Shown here in pieces: positions 62,947 through 64,000 of a stretch of 64,000 nt of DNA. This stretch comes from Roseibium sp. MMSF_3412. GTDB lineage: Bacteria > Pseudomonadota > Alphaproteobacteria > Rhizobiales > Stappiaceae. Both the position numbers and the translations under genes were made by a program. The notes beneath the pieces are model-generated. The model ran no database searches. It had not been told where the DNA came from and saw only the letters and a list, made by a program, of their open reading frames with translations. The stretch covers positions 1-64,000 of the forward strand of contig NZ_JASHJI010000004.1 in NCBI RefSeq assembly GCF_030733265.1, in the 5' to 3' direction. Numbering within the stretch: position 1 is the stretch's first letter; every line of letters begins with the position of its first letter.

Positions 62947-63212
62947 GGGTTCACTCACAGGTGCGCCCCTTTCCGTGCATCCGGAACACATCCGGCTTTG
63001 AAAGCCGCAGGTTCTTAATGAACGACAATTGAATTTCGGCAGGACGCTCTCAGATCGTGTCCTGTGGCGAGACCGGATTTTCCGTCTGCCGCCTCCGCCG
63101 GCCCGCTTTTCGAAGCGGAAGGATCAGCGAAGATCGCGATCCCGGGAGACAGGCAATCCGGAGTGCAACACCAACCCGCCGGCGGTGCGCCAACTGGCGC
63201 TCAGGAGTATAA

Positions 63213-64000
63213 ATGACCGATTTCAATCCCTCTACCGAGGATTTTGCAGCTCTTCTCGAAGAGTCTTTCGTCCAGAACGACCTCTATGAAGGTGCCGTTG
63301 TCAAAGGCACCGTCGTCGCAATCGAAAAAGACCTTGCCGTCATCGACGTCGGCCTGAAGGTTGAAGGCCGTGTGCCGCTGAAGGAATTCGGCGCCAAGGG
63401 CCGCGACGGCGAAATGGGTGTCGGCGACGAAGTTGAAGTTTACCTCGAGCGTGTCGAAAACGCTCTTGGCGAAGCCGTTCTGTCGCGCGAAAAAGCACGC
63501 CGCGAAGAAAGCTGGGTTCGCCTGGAAGTCGCGTTCGAAGCAAACGAGAAAGTCAACGGCCAGATCTTCAACCAGGTCAAGGGCGGCTTCACCGTCGATC
63601 TGGATGGCGCTGTTGCCTTCCTGCCGCGTTCGCAGGTCGATATCCGTCCGGTCCGCGACGTGACCCCGCTGATGCACACGCCTCAGCCGTTCCAGATCCT
63701 GAAGATGGACAAGCGCCGCGGCAACATCGTCGTGTCCCGCCGTGTCGTTCTGGAAGAGACCCGTGCCGAACAGCGTTCGGAACTGGTGCAGAGCCTGGAA
63801 GAAGGTCACACCGTGGAAGGCGTCGTCAAGAACATCACCGACTACGGTGCGTTCGTCGACCTCGGCGGTATCGATGGTCTGCTGCACGTCACCGACATCG
63901 CGTGGCGCCGCATCAACCATCCGTCGGAAGTTCTCACCATCGGCCAGACGGTCAAGGTGCAGATCATCCGCGTCAACCAGGAAACGCATCGCATCAGCCT
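63213..64000 (+). CDS. rpsA: 30S ribosomal protein S1, N-terminal part (runs off the window)
   Basis: The first 262 residues of S1, cut by the end of the window. It begins MTDFNPSTEDFAALLEESF behind CAGGAG. Two repeats of the S1 OB fold are visible: an N-terminal one (VVKGTVVAIEKDLAVIDVGLKVEGRVPL) and another reading VVKNITDYGAFVDLGGIDGLLHVTDI. S1 unfolds and recruits mRNA to the small subunit. The 266-bp leader after cmk likely carries its own promoter and autoregulatory structure; I could not define one. Confidence 0.97.
   Translation, partial: MTDFNPSTEDFAALLEESFVQNDLYEGAVVKGTVVAIEKDLAVIDVGLKVEGRVPLKEFGAKGRDGEMGVGDEVEVYLERVENALGEAVLSREKARREESWVRLEVAFEANEKVNGQIFNQVKGGFTVDLDGAVAFLPRSQVDIRPVRDVTPLMHTPQPFQILKMDKRRGNIVVSRRVVLEETRAEQRSELVQSLEEGHTVEGVVKNITDYGAFVDLGGIDGLLHVTDIAWRRINHPSEVLTIGQTVKVQIIRVNQETHRIS

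Overview
The window is high-GC DNA from an alphaproteobacterium of the order Hyphomicrobiales. A marine Stappiaceae member (Roseibium/Labrenzia-like) fits best. The evidence is the right-hand core block (FYDLN-type acidic protein, class II aroA, cmk, rpsA, tRNA-Ala), the imuA-imuB-dnaE2 mutasome, a GAAC-N7-GAAC LexA-type box, and the mix of TRAP/ABC uptake genes with LysR, AraC and GntR regulators. The genus assignment is inference; the order is better supported.

Layout. 1-440: tandem 217-bp intergenic repeat. 440-6180: AlkC-like DNA glycosylase, then the ugpBAEC glycerol-3-phosphate uptake operon on the minus strand behind a triple Pho-box-like array. 6570-12830: imuA, imuB and dnaE2, the last separated from imuB by 846 bp of intergenic repeats. 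12.9-23.3 kb: small one- and two-gene units (AraC/NmrA/DUF4345, a secreted esterase, a class III nucleotide cyclase, a diheme cytochrome c, a GlxA-type regulator, DUF1272, a tyrosine-phosphatase-like protein), plus the first copy of a 270-bp MITE-like element. 23.5-26.8 kb: a 1088-residue multi-PAS GGDEF-EAL protein. 26.8-41.2 kb: transporters, stress proteins and regulators with visible palindromic operators (WYL, HxlR, two unassigned). 41.4-44.4 kb: a fasciclin plus RTX-repeat protein with a clear terminator, then an amino-acid-synthesis-family/MFS pair. 44.7-51.5 kb: a sugar-acid locus (uxuA, GntR regulator, three-gene TRAP transporter, idonate/gulonate-type dehydrogenase). 52.1-59.7 kb: amidase, DMT permease/LysR pair, and a compact group of a PhyH-like oxygenase, a SAM methyltransferase, a second MITE copy, an unrecognised 359-residue two-part protein and a B12-binding radical SAM enzyme. 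60.0-64.0 kb: tRNA-Ala(GGC), the FYDLN protein, aroA, cmk and the start of rpsA.

Working together. Phosphate limitation probably drives ugp, and DNA damage probably drives imuA-imuB. The uxuA-TRAP-dehydrogenase genes look like one catabolic regulon under the FCD-type GntR protein. The group at 55.5-59.7 kb is the best candidate for something undescribed: a radical SAM enzyme sits 26 bp upstream of a protein with a long Ala/Lys-rich helical N-terminus, a Gly/Ser linker and a Pro/Gly-rich conserved-looking C-terminus, next to two further tailoring-type enzymes. A second theme is a mobile repeat family (two inverted 270-bp copies plus three degenerate ends) that tends to sit at gene 3' ends and in places supplies the stop codon.
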